Shown: positions 17,310 through 26,432 of the stretch, piece by piece
Layout of the letters: each line of letters begins with the position of its first letter
Position numbering within the stretch: the stretch's first letter is position 1
Origin: Chryseobacterium sp. MFBS3-17
GTDB taxonomy: Bacteria > Bacteroidota > Bacteroidia > Flavobacteriales > Weeksellaceae
DNA length: 64,000 nucleotides
Assembly: GCF_020687745.1 (NCBI RefSeq)
Contig: NZ_JAJEWK010000010.1
Coordinates: 124,001-188,000 of the forward strand
Reading direction: 5' to 3'
Program-made: the position numbers and the translations under genes
Notes under the pieces: model-generated
What the model saw: the letters and a program-made list of their open reading frames with translations, nothing else
Database searches by the model: none
Told to the model about the DNA's origin: nothing

Positions 17310-17317
17310 TAATTTTG
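17310..17317 (+). promoter_or_regulatory. Predicted aroE promoter, probably giving a leaderless mRNA
   Basis: TAATTTTG lies directly behind the T run of the upstream terminator and ends exactly four bases before the aroE ATG. The place expected for a -33 box is taken by the terminator hairpin. Confidence 0.45.
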
Positions 17318-17321
17318 ACAG

Positions 17322-18050
17322 ATGAATGCTGCATTAAAATTTGGCTTAATCGGTAAAGATATCGCCTACTCTTTCTCCAAAAAATATTTTCAGGACAAAT
17401 TTCAGAGGCTCATGCTTCATGATCATTCTTATGAAATCTACGACCTGAAAAACATAGAAAAGGTGCTGCCGATTTTGCAAACCCCAGATCTCCGGGGACT
17501 AAATGTGACCATTCCCTATAAAGAAGCAATCATTCCTTACCTGGATGCGCTGAGTTCAGAAGCTGAAAAAATTGGTGCGGTGAACACCATTGTCATAAAA
17601 GACGGAAAAAAAACCGGCTACAATACGGATGCACCCGGATTTGAAAAGTGTTTTCTGAAATTCCGGAAGCAGAGGCATCAGTCGGCACTTATTTTAGGCA
17701 ACGGCGGCGCTGCAAAAGCGGTACAATATGTTTTTCAACAATCAGGCATTCCCTATAAAACCGTATACCGCAAAGGCGAAATCACCTTTGAAAATCTGAG
17801 CCCGGAAGACGTTTCCAAACATTTAGTTGTGATTCAATGTACACCTGTAGGAACATTTCCCGGCGTTACAGACTGCGTACCTTTTCCGTTTGAAGCGCTG
17901 ACTCCGGAGCATCTCGTTATTGATTTGATTTACAATCCTGCGGAAACACAATTCATCAAAAACGCCTACAGCCGCGGTGCAAAGACCTATAACGGCCTGT
18001 TCATGCTGGAAAATCAGGCGGAAAAAGCCTGGGAACTCTGGCAAAAATAA
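17322..18050 (+). CDS. aroE: Shikimate dehydrogenase
   Basis: 242-residue NADP-dependent enzyme reducing 3-dehydroshikimate to shikimate in aromatic amino acid synthesis. The substrate-site serines are in FGLIGKDIAYSFSKKYF, the catalytic lysine in LNVTIPYKEAI, followed by IGAVNTIV and GYNTDAPGFEK; the cofactor site is LILGNGGAAKAV. It is about 30 residues shorter than the E. coli enzyme, as is common in Flavobacteriia. It sits between a terminator and the DUF349 gene and carries a promoter so close that the mRNA may start at the ATG. Confidence 0.93.
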   Translation: MNAALKFGLIGKDIAYSFSKKYFQDKFQRLMLHDHSYEIYDLKNIEKVLPILQTPDLRGLNVTIPYKEAIIPYLDALSSEAEKIGAVNTIVIKDGKKTGYNTDAPGFEKCFLKFRKQRHQSALILGNGGAAKAVQYVFQQSGIPYKTVYRKGEITFENLSPEDVSKHLVVIQCTPVGTFPGVTDCVPFPFEALTPEHLVIDLIYNPAETQFIKNAYSRGAKTYNGLFMLENQAEKAWELWQK

Positions 18051-18198
18051 ACCGGAAGCCTTGCCATAATGAGATATGCCAGCGAATTTTTCAGCTCAAT
18101 TTTCTGTTAAAAAAATTTTTGATTATATTTAATGCGAAATTTACGGGCTTCACCGCGAATCCCGCTAACCAGGAACTATCATCTAAAAAAGATTGGCT

Positions 18199-20166
18199 AT
18201 GACACCGGATCATCACAACACGGAGCACGAAAATGTAAACCCTTCAGCAGAAGAAATTACAAACGGTACAGAACAAAACCCGCACACGGAAGATGTAAAA
18301 TCTGAAAGCATTTTGCAGGAACAGGATGCACCCGTGAAAGACAGTGGTCCGCAGATAACCGAACCTGAAACAGACCACACTTCCTCTGAAGTTGCAGCAA
18401 CTCCGGACACAACAGCTGACGCAGCCACCACTGAACCTGCTGATGATGCAGGTAAACATGAGGACGATGCCGATGCAGAACATCATTCCCTGGAAGAGGA
18501 ACTGAAAGGCCTGAGTCTGCCGCAGTTGTTTGACAGAATGGAGAAAATCATCAACAGCAAAAATGCCGGTGCAGAATACCGCATGTTCAATCTTTTGCGC
18601 GATGAAGCATCCAGACATATTACGGACGAAACAGAAGAGAAGAAGCAGGAATTTACCGATGCCGGAAACCCCGCAGAAGATTTCAGCTATGAACACCCTT
18701 CCAAAGCCAAACTGTCTGGTCTGCTTTCCATTTATAAGGAAAAACATGACGAATACCACAAAGCGCAGGAACTGGAGCACAGTAAAAATCTGGAAGAGCG
18801 TCAGTCCATTATAGAACGACTGAAAAATCTGTACACCAATTCTGAAGCCGGCACCAATTTCTTCAGGGAAATCCGCGAAATAAAGGAAGCATGGACCCAT
18901 GCCGGACAAGTAGCGAAAGCAGAATTCAAACTTTTAAACAACAATTATTTCCACCATCTGAATCAGTTTTACCAGATGCTGGATATGAATAAAGAGTACC
19001 TGGAGCAGGAATATTCCCATAATCTGGAAAAAAGAGAACACATTATAGCCAGAGCCCGCGAGCTGGAAAATGAACCTTCTGTACAGAAAGCCCTGAACGA
19101 ACTGCAGTATCTGCACAAACTATGGCGCGAGGAAGCAGAACCTGTGGCTGAAGAATTCCGTGAGAAAACATGGCAGGAGTTCCGGGAAATCTCCAATAAA
19201 ATACACGAAAGAAAAGCCGAACTCAATGCGCAGATAGAAGCAGAACAAGCCGTAAATCTGGAAAAGAAAAATACCATCATTGAGGAAATTAAGAAACTGA
19301 CGACACCGGATAAAGATCCTAACCATAATTACTGGCAAAACGCCATTAAAAAAGTAGAAGAACTGCGTCTGGATTTTCTGAAAACCGGAAGCGTTCCGCG
19401 CAAAATATCCAATCAGAACTGGAATGAGTTCAAGCAGATCCTGAAAGCCTTTAACAATAAGAAAAATGAGTTTTACAAAGGACTGAAAAACAGTCACCAG
19501 CATAATCTGGAAGAAAAAATGAAACTCATTGCAACGGCTAAAGACAATATGCTTTCTGAAGACTGGGAAACCGCCGTGCCGCTCTTCAAAAAAATGCAGG
19601 AGGACTGGAAAAAAATCGGACATGTACCCAGAAGCATGACCAACAAAATATGGGATGAATTCCGTGAAGCATGCAATACTTTTTTCAACAATTACCGCCA
19701 GAAAAATGACGTCGCTACAGATAACTGGAAAGAGAATTACAAACAAAAAAGAGCATTGCTTGATGAGCTGAACCAGGTAACAGACGAAGCCGGAAGCGTA
19801 GAAAAAATAGAACAGATCAAAACCGCATGGAACAACATTGGTAAAGTTCCGAGGGATAAAATCAGCATCAATTCAGAATTCAACAAATCTCTGAGAGAAA
19901 AAATGAAACTGAATAAAATCCATGATTATGAACTGAAGGAAGAAGGACTTTCTGAAGACCAGATTACCGATAAAGCCAGAAAAATCAAAAATCAGATCAG
20001 CGATCTAGAGGCCGAAATCGTGAAGCTGGAAAATAATTTAGGCTTCTTCCACAATCCTACGCGCGAAAATCCGTTATTGAAAGATACCTATACCACCATA
20101 GATGATAAAAAAGCACAGCTGGATGCTATGAAACAAAGCCTGCACAAAATCATCGCCGGTGAATAA
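18199..20166 (+). CDS. DUF349 repeat protein, coiled-coil rich
   Basis: 655 residues from ATG 18199 (the in-frame TTG two codons earlier is less likely). The first 100 residues are acidic, rich in Thr, Glu and Asp, and look disordered. The rest is charged helix with several DUF349 repeats, each with the pattern W..hG.VPR...N..W.EF...F, for example WKKIGHVPRSMTNKIWDEF. The family's function is not firmly established. No membrane segment or signal is seen, so it is probably cytosolic. The following small secreted-protein gene starts 17 bases after the stop. Confidence 0.85.
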   Translation: MTPDHHNTEHENVNPSAEEITNGTEQNPHTEDVKSESILQEQDAPVKDSGPQITEPETDHTSSEVAATPDTTADAATTEPADDAGKHEDDADAEHHSLEEELKGLSLPQLFDRMEKIINSKNAGAEYRMFNLLRDEASRHITDETEEKKQEFTDAGNPAEDFSYEHPSKAKLSGLLSIYKEKHDEYHKAQELEHSKNLEERQSIIERLKNLYTNSEAGTNFFREIREIKEAWTHAGQVAKAEFKLLNNNYFHHLNQFYQMLDMNKEYLEQEYSHNLEKREHIIARARELENEPSVQKALNELQYLHKLWREEAEPVAEEFREKTWQEFREISNKIHERKAELNAQIEAEQAVNLEKKNTIIEEIKKLTTPDKDPNHNYWQNAIKKVEELRLDFLKTGSVPRKISNQNWNEFKQILKAFNNKKNEFYKGLKNSHQHNLEEKMKLIATAKDNMLSEDWETAVPLFKKMQEDWKKIGHVPRSMTNKIWDEFREACNTFFNNYRQKNDVATDNWKENYKQKRALLDELNQVTDEAGSVEKIEQIKTAWNNIGKVPRDKISINSEFNKSLREKMKLNKIHDYELKEEGLSEDQITDKARKIKNQISDLEAEIVKLENNLGFFHNPTRENPLLKDTYTTIDDKKAQLDAMKQSLHKIIAGE

Positions 20167-20183
20167 ACATCAAAATATAAAAT

Positions 20184-20717
20184 ATGATTAAGAAAATAGC
20201 AACTACCGTTTTATTGTCTGCAGCGTTTTTTGCGTTTGCACAAGATGTGGAAAACCGCATTGAATACCCTCAGGAATTTGAACTTGCCGGCAAATCATTC
20301 AAACTGACAAAATCTGATATATCTTCGCAGGAAATTGTCGTACAAGAATACGTGGCCAAAGATGAGAGCACTGCAAAATCCGGCTCAAAGCATAAAGCAC
20401 AAAGCAAAATTACCATTACCCGCTATCCCAAAGTGATGGAAAAAGAGATCATAGAGCATCAAATGGCGGAGCTGCAAGAGCATAATAAAGCAAAAAACAT
20501 GGAAGCCTCAGAAGTTGGAGATCATTTGTACATGGTAAGTTATGACGCTCCGAACGCTTCCGGAAAGACTGAAAAGCAAGAAATTTATTTTAAAATCGTC
20601 AGCGCACCGGATGGTGATGTATCAAGCGCATATAAATTTGTACAAACCGGTGCAGCGCAGGATGAGGAATTCAGAACCCAATTTAGAAAATTTGCAGAAG
20701 TATTCCCGAATCAATAA
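20184..20717 (+). CDS. Unidentified secreted protein
   Basis: 177 residues with a clear signal peptide (about 1-19, MIKKIATTVLLSAAFFAFAQ). The mature part has an EFELAGKSFKLTKSDI segment and no cysteine. I recognise no named family. It lies 17 bases after the DUF349 gene and ahead of a terminator, so it is probably the last gene of that transcript. It is most likely periplasmic. Confidence 0.75.
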   Translation: MIKKIATTVLLSAAFFAFAQDVENRIEYPQEFELAGKSFKLTKSDISSQEIVVQEYVAKDESTAKSGSKHKAQSKITITRYPKVMEKEIIEHQMAELQEHNKAKNMEASEVGDHLYMVSYDAPNASGKTEKQEIYFKIVSAPDGDVSSAYKFVQTGAAQDEEFRTQFRKFAEVFPNQ

Positions 20718-20740
20718 GCAGTTAAACATACCGAACACAC

Positions 20741-20769
20741 ACGCTCAACCCCGGTTGAGTGTTTTTTTT
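20741..20769 (+). terminator. Terminator before ribD
   Basis: Stem CTCAACC / GGTTGAG (extendable by three pairs) with a two-base spacer in the genomic sequence, then eight T. The ribD start codon lies five bases after the T run. Confidence 0.8.
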
Positions 20770-20773
20770 AACA

Positions 20774-21802
20774 ATGAATCACGAAATCTACATCAGGAGA
20801 TGCATTGAACTGGCTCAAAATGCCCTGGGACAGACCTACCCCAACCCTATGGTGGGAAGCGTAATCGTTCATAATGGGAAAATCATAGGCGAAGGTTACC
20901 ACCGCAACGCCGGCGGCCCTCATGCAGAAATCAATGCCATCAATTCGGTGGAAAATCCGGAACTGCTGCCGGAGTCTACTATTTACGTGTCACTGGAGCC
21001 TTGTGCTCACTTTGGCAGAACGCCACCATGCGCCCACAAAATCATCGAAACAGGCTTCAAAAAAGTGGTGATTGGTGCACGGGATTCCCATGAAAAAGTG
21101 AACGGCAGGGGAATACAACTGCTTCAGGATGCTGGCATAGAAGTCATGTCGGGAGTTCTGGAAGAAGAATGCAAAGCGCTGAATAAAAGATTTTTTACTT
21201 TTCATCAAAAGAAAAGACCCTATATCGTTTTGAAATGGGCGGAATCTGCAGACGGATTTATTGACCATGATTTCAAACCGGTATCCATCGGAAATTCCCT
21301 TAGCAAACAATTGGTACATACAATGCGCCGGCAGGAACACGCCATCATGGTAGGTACCCAAACAGCACTGAATGACAATCCGTCCCTTACCACCCGGGAA
21401 ATCTACGGAAGAAACCCCGTGAGAATCCTCACAGATTTTGATTTAAAGGTACCCTCAACCTTCAGCATATTCAATGACCAAGCCGAAACGCTCATCATCA
21501 ACAGCATTAAGAATTCATCGGAGGGCAACCTGCACTGGATTCAAACCGGTAAAAATGATTTTCTGACCCATCTTATGCAGGCACTTTATGAGAGACAAAT
21601 CCAGTCTGTGCTGGTAGAAGGCGGAAGTTTCACGCTACAACAATTCATAGATGCCGGTCTTTGGGATGAGATACTGGTCATTAAAAACCCGGAGCTGACC
21701 CTGAAAAACGGAACCCGTGCACCACAATTGTCTGCAGAAGTTTCAGAAATTCAGCAACTCAGAGCTAATATTTTACATTTTTACCGGCGTCATGAAGCTT
21801 AA
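20774..21802 (+). CDS. ribD: Bifunctional riboflavin biosynthesis deaminase/reductase
   Basis: 342 residues from ATG 20774; five earlier in-frame codons lie in the terminator T run and are rejected. The N-terminal cytidine-deaminase-like domain has the zinc site GGPHAEINAI (H50, E52) and EPCAHFGRTPPCAH (C77, C86). The C-terminal reductase domain begins near RPYIVLKWAESADGFI (about 149). The protein converts the first pyrimidine intermediate into 5-amino-6-ribitylamino-uracil phosphate. No FMN riboswitch is seen upstream. Another riboflavin gene, ribB, is in this window at 43813-44937 but not adjacent. Confidence 0.93.
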   Translation: MNHEIYIRRCIELAQNALGQTYPNPMVGSVIVHNGKIIGEGYHRNAGGPHAEINAINSVENPELLPESTIYVSLEPCAHFGRTPPCAHKIIETGFKKVVIGARDSHEKVNGRGIQLLQDAGIEVMSGVLEEECKALNKRFFTFHQKKRPYIVLKWAESADGFIDHDFKPVSIGNSLSKQLVHTMRRQEHAIMVGTQTALNDNPSLTTREIYGRNPVRILTDFDLKVPSTFSIFNDQAETLIINSIKNSSEGNLHWIQTGKNDFLTHLMQALYERQIQSVLVEGGSFTLQQFIDAGLWDEILVIKNPELTLKNGTRAPQLSAEVSEIQQLRANILHFYRRHEA

Positions 21803-21816
21803 ATGAGTTCAAAAAA

Positions 21817-21847
21817 TTGATCATATTCATTTCTATTATTAATTTTG
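21817..21847 (+). promoter_or_regulatory. Predicted promoter of the YigZ-family gene
   Basis: TTG (21817-21819), a 20-base spacer and TAATTTTG (21840-21847) match both boxes of the Bacteroidota promoter. The ATG is nine bases further on, so the leader is about six bases. Confidence 0.6.
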
Positions 21848-21856
21848 ACCTCAGAT

Positions 21857-22465
21857 ATGAATTCCATCTATTCACTCCAAACCATAAAGGCACCGGTAGA
21901 AGACACCTTACTGAAGGAAAAAGGCAGCAAGTTCCTTGGATTTGCATTTCCGCTGGAGCAAGAACAAGACATCCGCCGGTTTTTGGATCAGGTACGGGAG
22001 GCGCATCCCAAGGCTACCCATCACTGTTACGCTTTCCGGTATGGCCTTCAGGGTGAAAACTACCGTGCGAACGATGACGGAGAACCCTCCGGAAGTGCAG
22101 GACTGCCCATTTACAACCAATTGCTGGCACATGATCTCACCAATATCCTGCTGATTGTGGTCCGTTATTACGGCGGCACAAAACTGGGCGTTTCCGGACT
22201 GGTAAAAGCCTATAAAGAATCTGCAAAAATAACGCTGGAAGCATCAGTAATCATCACCCGTGAACTGGAATCATCTCTCCGGGTACAGTTTAATTTTGAA
22301 CAACAAAATGTCATCTTTACCATACTCAATAAATACAACGGCAAAATTCAGGACTTTTTGACCGATGAACAATGTACCATTCTGGCAAAAGTAAAAACAG
22401 CAGACCGCGAAATAATCGCGGAACAACTTTCAGAAATGCAGCATGTCACATTTGAGTTTGACTAA
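21857..22465 (+). CDS. IMPACT/YigZ family protein
   Basis: 202 residues from ATG 21857, chosen over an upstream TTG at 21845 that lies inside the -7 promoter element. Family signatures are KGSKFLGFAF, HHCYAFRYG, NDDGEPSGSAGLPI and VRYYGGTKLGVSGLVKAY. A C-terminal ferredoxin-like domain (DUF1949 type) follows. These widespread proteins bind RNA or ribosomes; the precise role is uncertain. It converges with the zinc peptidase gene on the other strand. Confidence 0.9.
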   Translation: MNSIYSLQTIKAPVEDTLLKEKGSKFLGFAFPLEQEQDIRRFLDQVREAHPKATHHCYAFRYGLQGENYRANDDGEPSGSAGLPIYNQLLAHDLTNILLIVVRYYGGTKLGVSGLVKAYKESAKITLEASVIITRELESSLRVQFNFEQQNVIFTILNKYNGKIQDFLTDEQCTILAKVKTADREIIAEQLSEMQHVTFEFD

Positions 22466-22473
22466 AACGCATC

Positions 22474-22499
22474 AAAAAAAACCCCGGAAAAACCGGGGC
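22474..22499 (-). terminator. Terminator of the zinc peptidase gene
   Basis: On the minus strand CCCCGG / CCGGGG with a five-base loop is followed by eight T. The plus strand lacks a T run, so it serves mainly the minus-strand gene. Confidence 0.85.
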
Positions 22500-22521
22500 T
22501 GTCATATCATCAGTTCGTCAT

Positions 22522-23229
22522 TTAATCTCTTCTTCCCATCAGCAGTGATGCCCAATACAGCAACTGTGCCAGGGAGCCGATGGCGGCCACCACATAGGTT
22601 CTGGCTGCCCATTTCAGAGAATCCTTCACACCCACAAACTCTTCTGCAGTCACGGTTCCGGTATCTTTCAGCCATTTCATAGCTCTGTTACTGGCGTCAT
22701 ACTCCACAGGCAGAGTCACAAATGCAAACAATGTAGTCATGGCAAACATGGCCACGCCTATGGCTAAAACCGTAGTATTTCCGTTTGGATTTTCGATGGT
22801 CTGGGTTGCCCCCATCAGCACAATACCTGCAATCAGCACAAACTGCATCAGATTGGAACTGATCTGTACCACAGGGACCAGCTTGGAGCGCATCTGCAGC
22901 ATGGAATACCCCACTGCATGCTGTACCGCGTGCCCGCACTCATGAGCAGCCACCGCAGCCGCAGCCGCATTTCTCTGCATATAAACCGCTTCAGAAAGAT
23001 TCACTGTTTTATTCACAGGATTGTAGTGGTCTGTCAACTGACCCGGCACAGAAATCACCTGTACATCATGAATTCCACTGTCGCGCAGCATTTTTTCTGC
23101 GACTTCTTTTCCGGACATTCCGTTTCGCAGGTGAACTTTTGAATAGTGAGCAAATTTAGACTTCAGTCTTGCAGACACAAGCCAACTCACCAACATGGAT
23201 AAACCAATAATTAAATAATAACCTCCCAT
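22522..23229 (-). CDS. Membrane zinc metallopeptidase, YugP type
   Basis: 235 residues. An N-terminal membrane helix (about 3-20), then a cytosolic or periplasmic stretch with HECGHAVQH (HExxH zinc motif) about 95 residues in, and two or three further helices (VLIAGIVLMG, MFAMTTLFAFVTLPVEYDAS, final helix). The family (DUF/Pfam zinc peptidase 2, YugP) is widespread and its substrate is unknown. Monocistronic, with terminator at 22474. A near-consensus -7 box (TAGTCTTG) is found on the minus strand upstream. Confidence 0.9.
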   Translation of the reverse strand: MGGYYLIIGLSMLVSWLVSARLKSKFAHYSKVHLRNGMSGKEVAEKMLRDSGIHDVQVISVPGQLTDHYNPVNKTVNLSEAVYMQRNAAAAAVAAHECGHAVQHAVGYSMLQMRSKLVPVVQISSNLMQFVLIAGIVLMGATQTIENPNGNTTVLAIGVAMFAMTTLFAFVTLPVEYDASNRAMKWLKDTGTVTAEEFVGVKDSLKWAARTYVVAAIGSLAQLLYWASLLMGRRD

Positions 23230-23318
23230 TATAACTTGTTAATTTTATTTTTCTTGATCAAGACTATAGAAGCTATAAAAAGTATGCCAAATACTCCCTT
23301 CTATTCCGCTTTTTACCC

Positions 23319-23326
23319 TATATTTG
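23319..23326 (+). promoter_or_regulatory. Predicted promoter that fixes the start of the acetyltransferase-like gene
   Basis: TATATTTG matches TAnnTTTG and lies inside the longest possible open frame (from 23236). Transcription near 23330 makes ATG 23350 the real start. Confidence 0.6.
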
Positions 23327-23349
23327 CCCCACTAGAAACAGCGCATTCC

Positions 23350-24480
23350 ATGTCTGAAATTACTGTTATTGAAGTTAAAACACCAAAGCAAATGATGGAT
23401 TTCATTCGGTTTCCGATGTGGCTTTACAAAAATAACAAAAATTTCGTTCCGCCTCTCATCAGAAATGAAAAAGACTATTGGAATCCCTCCTTAAACCCCG
23501 CTCTTTCACATGCAGAGACACAATTATTTCTGGCCTTTAAAAACAACAAAATTGTCGGCAGGATTGCCGTCATGCTGAACCATCTGGAACTGAAAGAAAC
23601 CGGAGAAAGTAAAGTACGGTTCGGGTGGATTGATTTTATTGATGACAAAGCCGTCTCTGCTGCACTCATGGAAACTGCAGAAAATTTCGCACGGAGGCAC
23701 GGCATTTCCAAAATTGAGGGCCCCATGGGATTTACCAACCTGGATAAAGCAGGCGTGCTGACACTGGGATTTGACAAACCGGCTACCATGATTGGTATTT
23801 ACAATGCAGAATACTATGCTGTCCATTTTGAAAATCTGGGTCTGACAAAGGAAAAAGAGTGGGTGGAATACGAGTTGATTTTCCCGGATGAACTTCCGGA
23901 GAAAGTCACCAGATTCAACACTCTCATTAAAGAAAAATATGGTTTGAAGGTTATGAATTTTAAATCTAAAAAAGATTTTCTGCAGCTGGCAGATGCCATG
24001 TTTATTCTGCTGGATGAAACTTACAAACACCTGTCTACCTATACGCCGCTTACCGAGGCGCAGATTAAAACTTACAAAGAGAAATATTTCCCGCTTCTGG
24101 ACAAGGACTTTGTGATTTGCATTGCCGATGCCCAAAATCAGCTCATTGCCTTTGCCGTAACCATGCCATCTTACTCTGATGCCCTGCGGAAAGCCAATGG
24201 TAAACTGTTTCCTCTTGGGTGGTGGCACCTGCTGAATGCCGCTAAAAATAACGACCGGGCCAATTTTTATCTCATCGGCATCCATCCGGAATATCAGAAA
24301 CGAGGCGTGACTTCCATCATTTTCAAAGAAATGTTTGAGGTCTTCAAAAAGAAAGGAATCCGGTACCTGGAAACCAATCCGGAACTGGAAGACAACAAGG
24401 CCATACAATTGCTGTGGCAAGACTACCACCCGGTGAATCACAAACGAAGAAGAACTTACTCCAAAACTCTTACCCTATGA
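23350..24480 (+). CDS. GNAT-fold acetyltransferase-like protein
   Basis: 376 residues from ATG 23350; the earlier in-frame ATG at 23236 lies upstream of the -7 promoter element and encodes residues unlike the body. The sequence shows KIVGRIAVMLNH and, near the C-terminus, FYLIGIHPEYQKRGVTSIIFKEM, the acetyl-CoA binding pattern of GNAT enzymes, then YLETNPELEDNKAIQLL. Related proteins are sometimes mislabelled GTP cyclohydrolase; nothing here supports that. Substrate unknown. The stop overlaps the start of a small membrane-protein gene by four bases. Confidence 0.75.
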   Translation: MSEITVIEVKTPKQMMDFIRFPMWLYKNNKNFVPPLIRNEKDYWNPSLNPALSHAETQLFLAFKNNKIVGRIAVMLNHLELKETGESKVRFGWIDFIDDKAVSAALMETAENFARRHGISKIEGPMGFTNLDKAGVLTLGFDKPATMIGIYNAEYYAVHFENLGLTKEKEWVEYELIFPDELPEKVTRFNTLIKEKYGLKVMNFKSKKDFLQLADAMFILLDETYKHLSTYTPLTEAQIKTYKEKYFPLLDKDFVICIADAQNQLIAFAVTMPSYSDALRKANGKLFPLGWWHLLNAAKNNDRANFYLIGIHPEYQKRGVTSIIFKEMFEVFKKKGIRYLETNPELEDNKAIQLLWQDYHPVNHKRRRTYSKTLTL

Positions 24481-24668
24481 AAAATCAACTCCTGATTTAC
24501 GCTTTTTTGGTCAGCATCTTCGTTATCTACAATTTATTTTTCGCGGTTGCAGATGAACGTACACATAATCTGATCAACATCCTTTTTTCCAGCTTTCTTT
24601 TTCTATACATTGCCTATCTTGCTTTTTTAGCCATCAGAAAAATAAAAAAAGTATCAAAAAAGCAATAA
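24477..24668 (+). CDS. Small two-helix membrane protein
   Basis: 63 residues, starting at ATG 24477 within the preceding stop (ATGA overlap), so translation is coupled. Two hydrophobic helices (about 5-25 and 33-52) are joined by ADERTHNLIN, and the C-terminus is lysine-rich and so probably cytosolic. No known family is recognised. A functional tie to the acetyltransferase-like protein is inferred only from the overlap. Confidence 0.7.
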   Translation: MKNQLLIYAFLVSIFVIYNLFFAVADERTHNLINILFSSFLFLYIAYLAFLAIRKIKKVSKKQ

Positions 24669-24765
24669 ATTCACAACAATTTGGAATTATTCTAAATTAC
24701 CAGCAATACAATTCCTGACAGGGGTATTTTCGGCTGATAAATTTCGTCTGTTACCTATAATTACC

Positions 24766-24773
24766 TAAATTTG
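24766..24773 (+). promoter_or_regulatory. Predicted promoter of the nuo operon
   Basis: TAAATTTG gives a start near 24777 and a leader of about 85 bases. The leader can form two small hairpins (AGTGT / ACACT at 24781-24797 and GTGAC / GTCAC at 24808-24837). Whether these regulate expression is unknown. Confidence 0.55.
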
Positions 24774-24861
24774 CACATTAAGTGTATTTTGAACACTGTA
24801 GTGCATGGTGACGCCATTTGAAAACGGCTGATGTCACAACATAGTTAAATAAATAATTGAC

Positions 24862-25233
24862 ATGAATTTACCTGAAAATTACATACCGATATTGATACAG
24901 GCTGCTGTGGGAATTGGTTTTGTACTGTTATCCCTGGCGGGAACCCACCTGTTGGGTCCCAAACAAAAAAAGGGAGACCATATTAAAAATCAAAGTTTTG
25001 AGTGTGGTGTGGAAGTAGAGGGCAATGCCCGTACACCATTTTCTGTAAAATATTTCCTTACCGCTGTTCTCTTTGTACTTTTTGATATAGAAATTGTTTT
25101 CTTTTATCCGTATGCTGTGAACTTCCGCGAATTTGGCATGGAAGGATTCCTGGCAGTGCTGGCATTTGTATCCGTATTCTTTCTGGCATTTATGTATGTC
25201 TGGAAACGCGGTGCCCTGGACTGGGACCGGTAG
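24862..25233 (+). CDS. nuoA: NADH-quinone oxidoreductase subunit A
   Basis: 123-residue membrane subunit of respiratory complex I. Three transmembrane helices (about 10-30, 65-88, 95-115) enclose the conserved loop SFECGVEVEGNARTPFSVKYFLTA, followed by LFDIEIVFFYPYA; this loop is the hallmark of NuoA and helps form the quinone channel. First gene of a 14-gene operon with its own promoter. Confidence 0.96.
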   Translation: MNLPENYIPILIQAAVGIGFVLLSLAGTHLLGPKQKKGDHIKNQSFECGVEVEGNARTPFSVKYFLTAVLFVLFDIEIVFFYPYAVNFREFGMEGFLAVLAFVSVFFLAFMYVWKRGALDWDR

Positions 25234-25283
25234 GGTAAACTGAACTCGCAAATCACTATTCAAATTTTAAAAAACAAAAAATT

Positions 25284-25841
25284 ATGTCAGATAATAAACC
25301 GGTTGTAAGAATGGATGCCCAGCCACCGGCCGGGTACGAAGGTGAAGGTTTTTTTGCTACCAAACTGAGCAGTGTCATTGGTTTGGCAAGAAGCTACTCC
25401 CTTTGGCCATTACCGTTCGCAACCTCATGCTGTGGAATTGAATACATGGCATTTCTGAACCCGACGTATGACGGCTCCCGCTTCGGCATGGAGCGTAATT
25501 CCTTCTCACCGCGCCATGCAGATATGCTGATGGTATGCGGAACTATTTCCAAAAAACTGGGACCTGTGCTGAAACAGGTCTATACCCAGATGGCAGAACC
25601 CAGATGGGTGGTTGCCGTAGGTGCATGTGCTTCCAGCGGAGGTATTTTTGATACCTATTCTGTACTTCAGGGAATAGACAGAATCATCCCTGTAGATGTG
25701 TACGTGCCGGGATGTCCGCCAAGACCGGAACAGATTATAGAAGGCGTGATGCAGGTGCAGGCTCTGGCGCAGAGCGAAAGCATTCGCCGGAGAGACACTC
25801 CGGAATATCAGCAATTACTGGAATCTTACGGAATAAAATAA
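25284..25841 (+). CDS. nuoB: NADH-quinone oxidoreductase subunit B
   Basis: 185-residue peripheral subunit holding the terminal iron-sulphur cluster N2 that passes electrons to quinone. Ligand region SCCGIEYM carries the paired cysteines, with VGACASSGG and VPGCPPRP supplying the other two. It starts 50 bases after nuoA. Length and motifs are normal. Confidence 0.97.
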   Translation: MSDNKPVVRMDAQPPAGYEGEGFFATKLSSVIGLARSYSLWPLPFATSCCGIEYMAFLNPTYDGSRFGMERNSFSPRHADMLMVCGTISKKLGPVLKQVYTQMAEPRWVVAVGACASSGGIFDTYSVLQGIDRIIPVDVYVPGCPPRPEQIIEGVMQVQALAQSESIRRRDTPEYQQLLESYGIK

Positions 25842-25901
25842 TTTTTAGCTTCGTGCAGAAGACCAAAAAAACCTGCACCAGAAGCCTGAAATAAAAATAC
25901 T

Positions 25902-26396
25902 ATGACAAACGAATTTGTTTTGGACGCCATAAAACGGGAATTTCCGGACAGTGTGATTGCTGCCGCTGAACCGTACGGCATGCTGACGCTGGAAGTAAAA
26001 AAAGATGACGTAAAGAAAGTCATTCATCACCTCAGAGATTCGTCTCTGGGATTTAATTTCCTTACAGATGTGTGTGGAATTCACTATCCGGATGATGCCG
26101 AAAAAGAACTGGGTGTGATTTATCACCTTCAGAATATGGAAGCCAACATCCGCATCCGCCTGAAAGCTTTCACACAAAAGGAAGGTGCAGAATTTGACAC
26201 TTTGACCGATCTTTTTGCAGGTGCCAACTGGATGGAAAGAGAAACCTTTGATTTTTACGGAATAAAATTTAAAGGGCATCCGGATCTGAGGGTCATTCTG
26301 AATATGGAAGATCTGGGCTATCACCCTATGCTGAAGGAATACCGACTGGAAGATGGTACCCGCGAAGACAAAGATGACACCATGTTCGGAAGATAA
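25902..26396 (+). CDS. nuoC: NADH-quinone oxidoreductase subunit C
   Basis: 164-residue 30-kDa-type subunit of the connecting module. The signature WMERETFDFYGIKFKGHPDL (a perfect 30-kDa motif) is followed by YRLEDGTREDKDD. It is a separate gene rather than the NuoCD fusion of enterobacteria. The C-terminus has the acidic tail usual in Flavobacteriia. Confidence 0.96.
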   Translation: MTNEFVLDAIKREFPDSVIAAAEPYGMLTLEVKKDDVKKVIHHLRDSSLGFNFLTDVCGIHYPDDAEKELGVIYHLQNMEANIRIRLKAFTQKEGAEFDTLTDLFAGANWMERETFDFYGIKFKGHPDLRVILNMEDLGYHPMLKEYRLEDGTREDKDDTMFGR

Positions 26397-26432
26397 ACAG
26401 CGATTACTGCTTATTGCCTAACGCAAATAATT

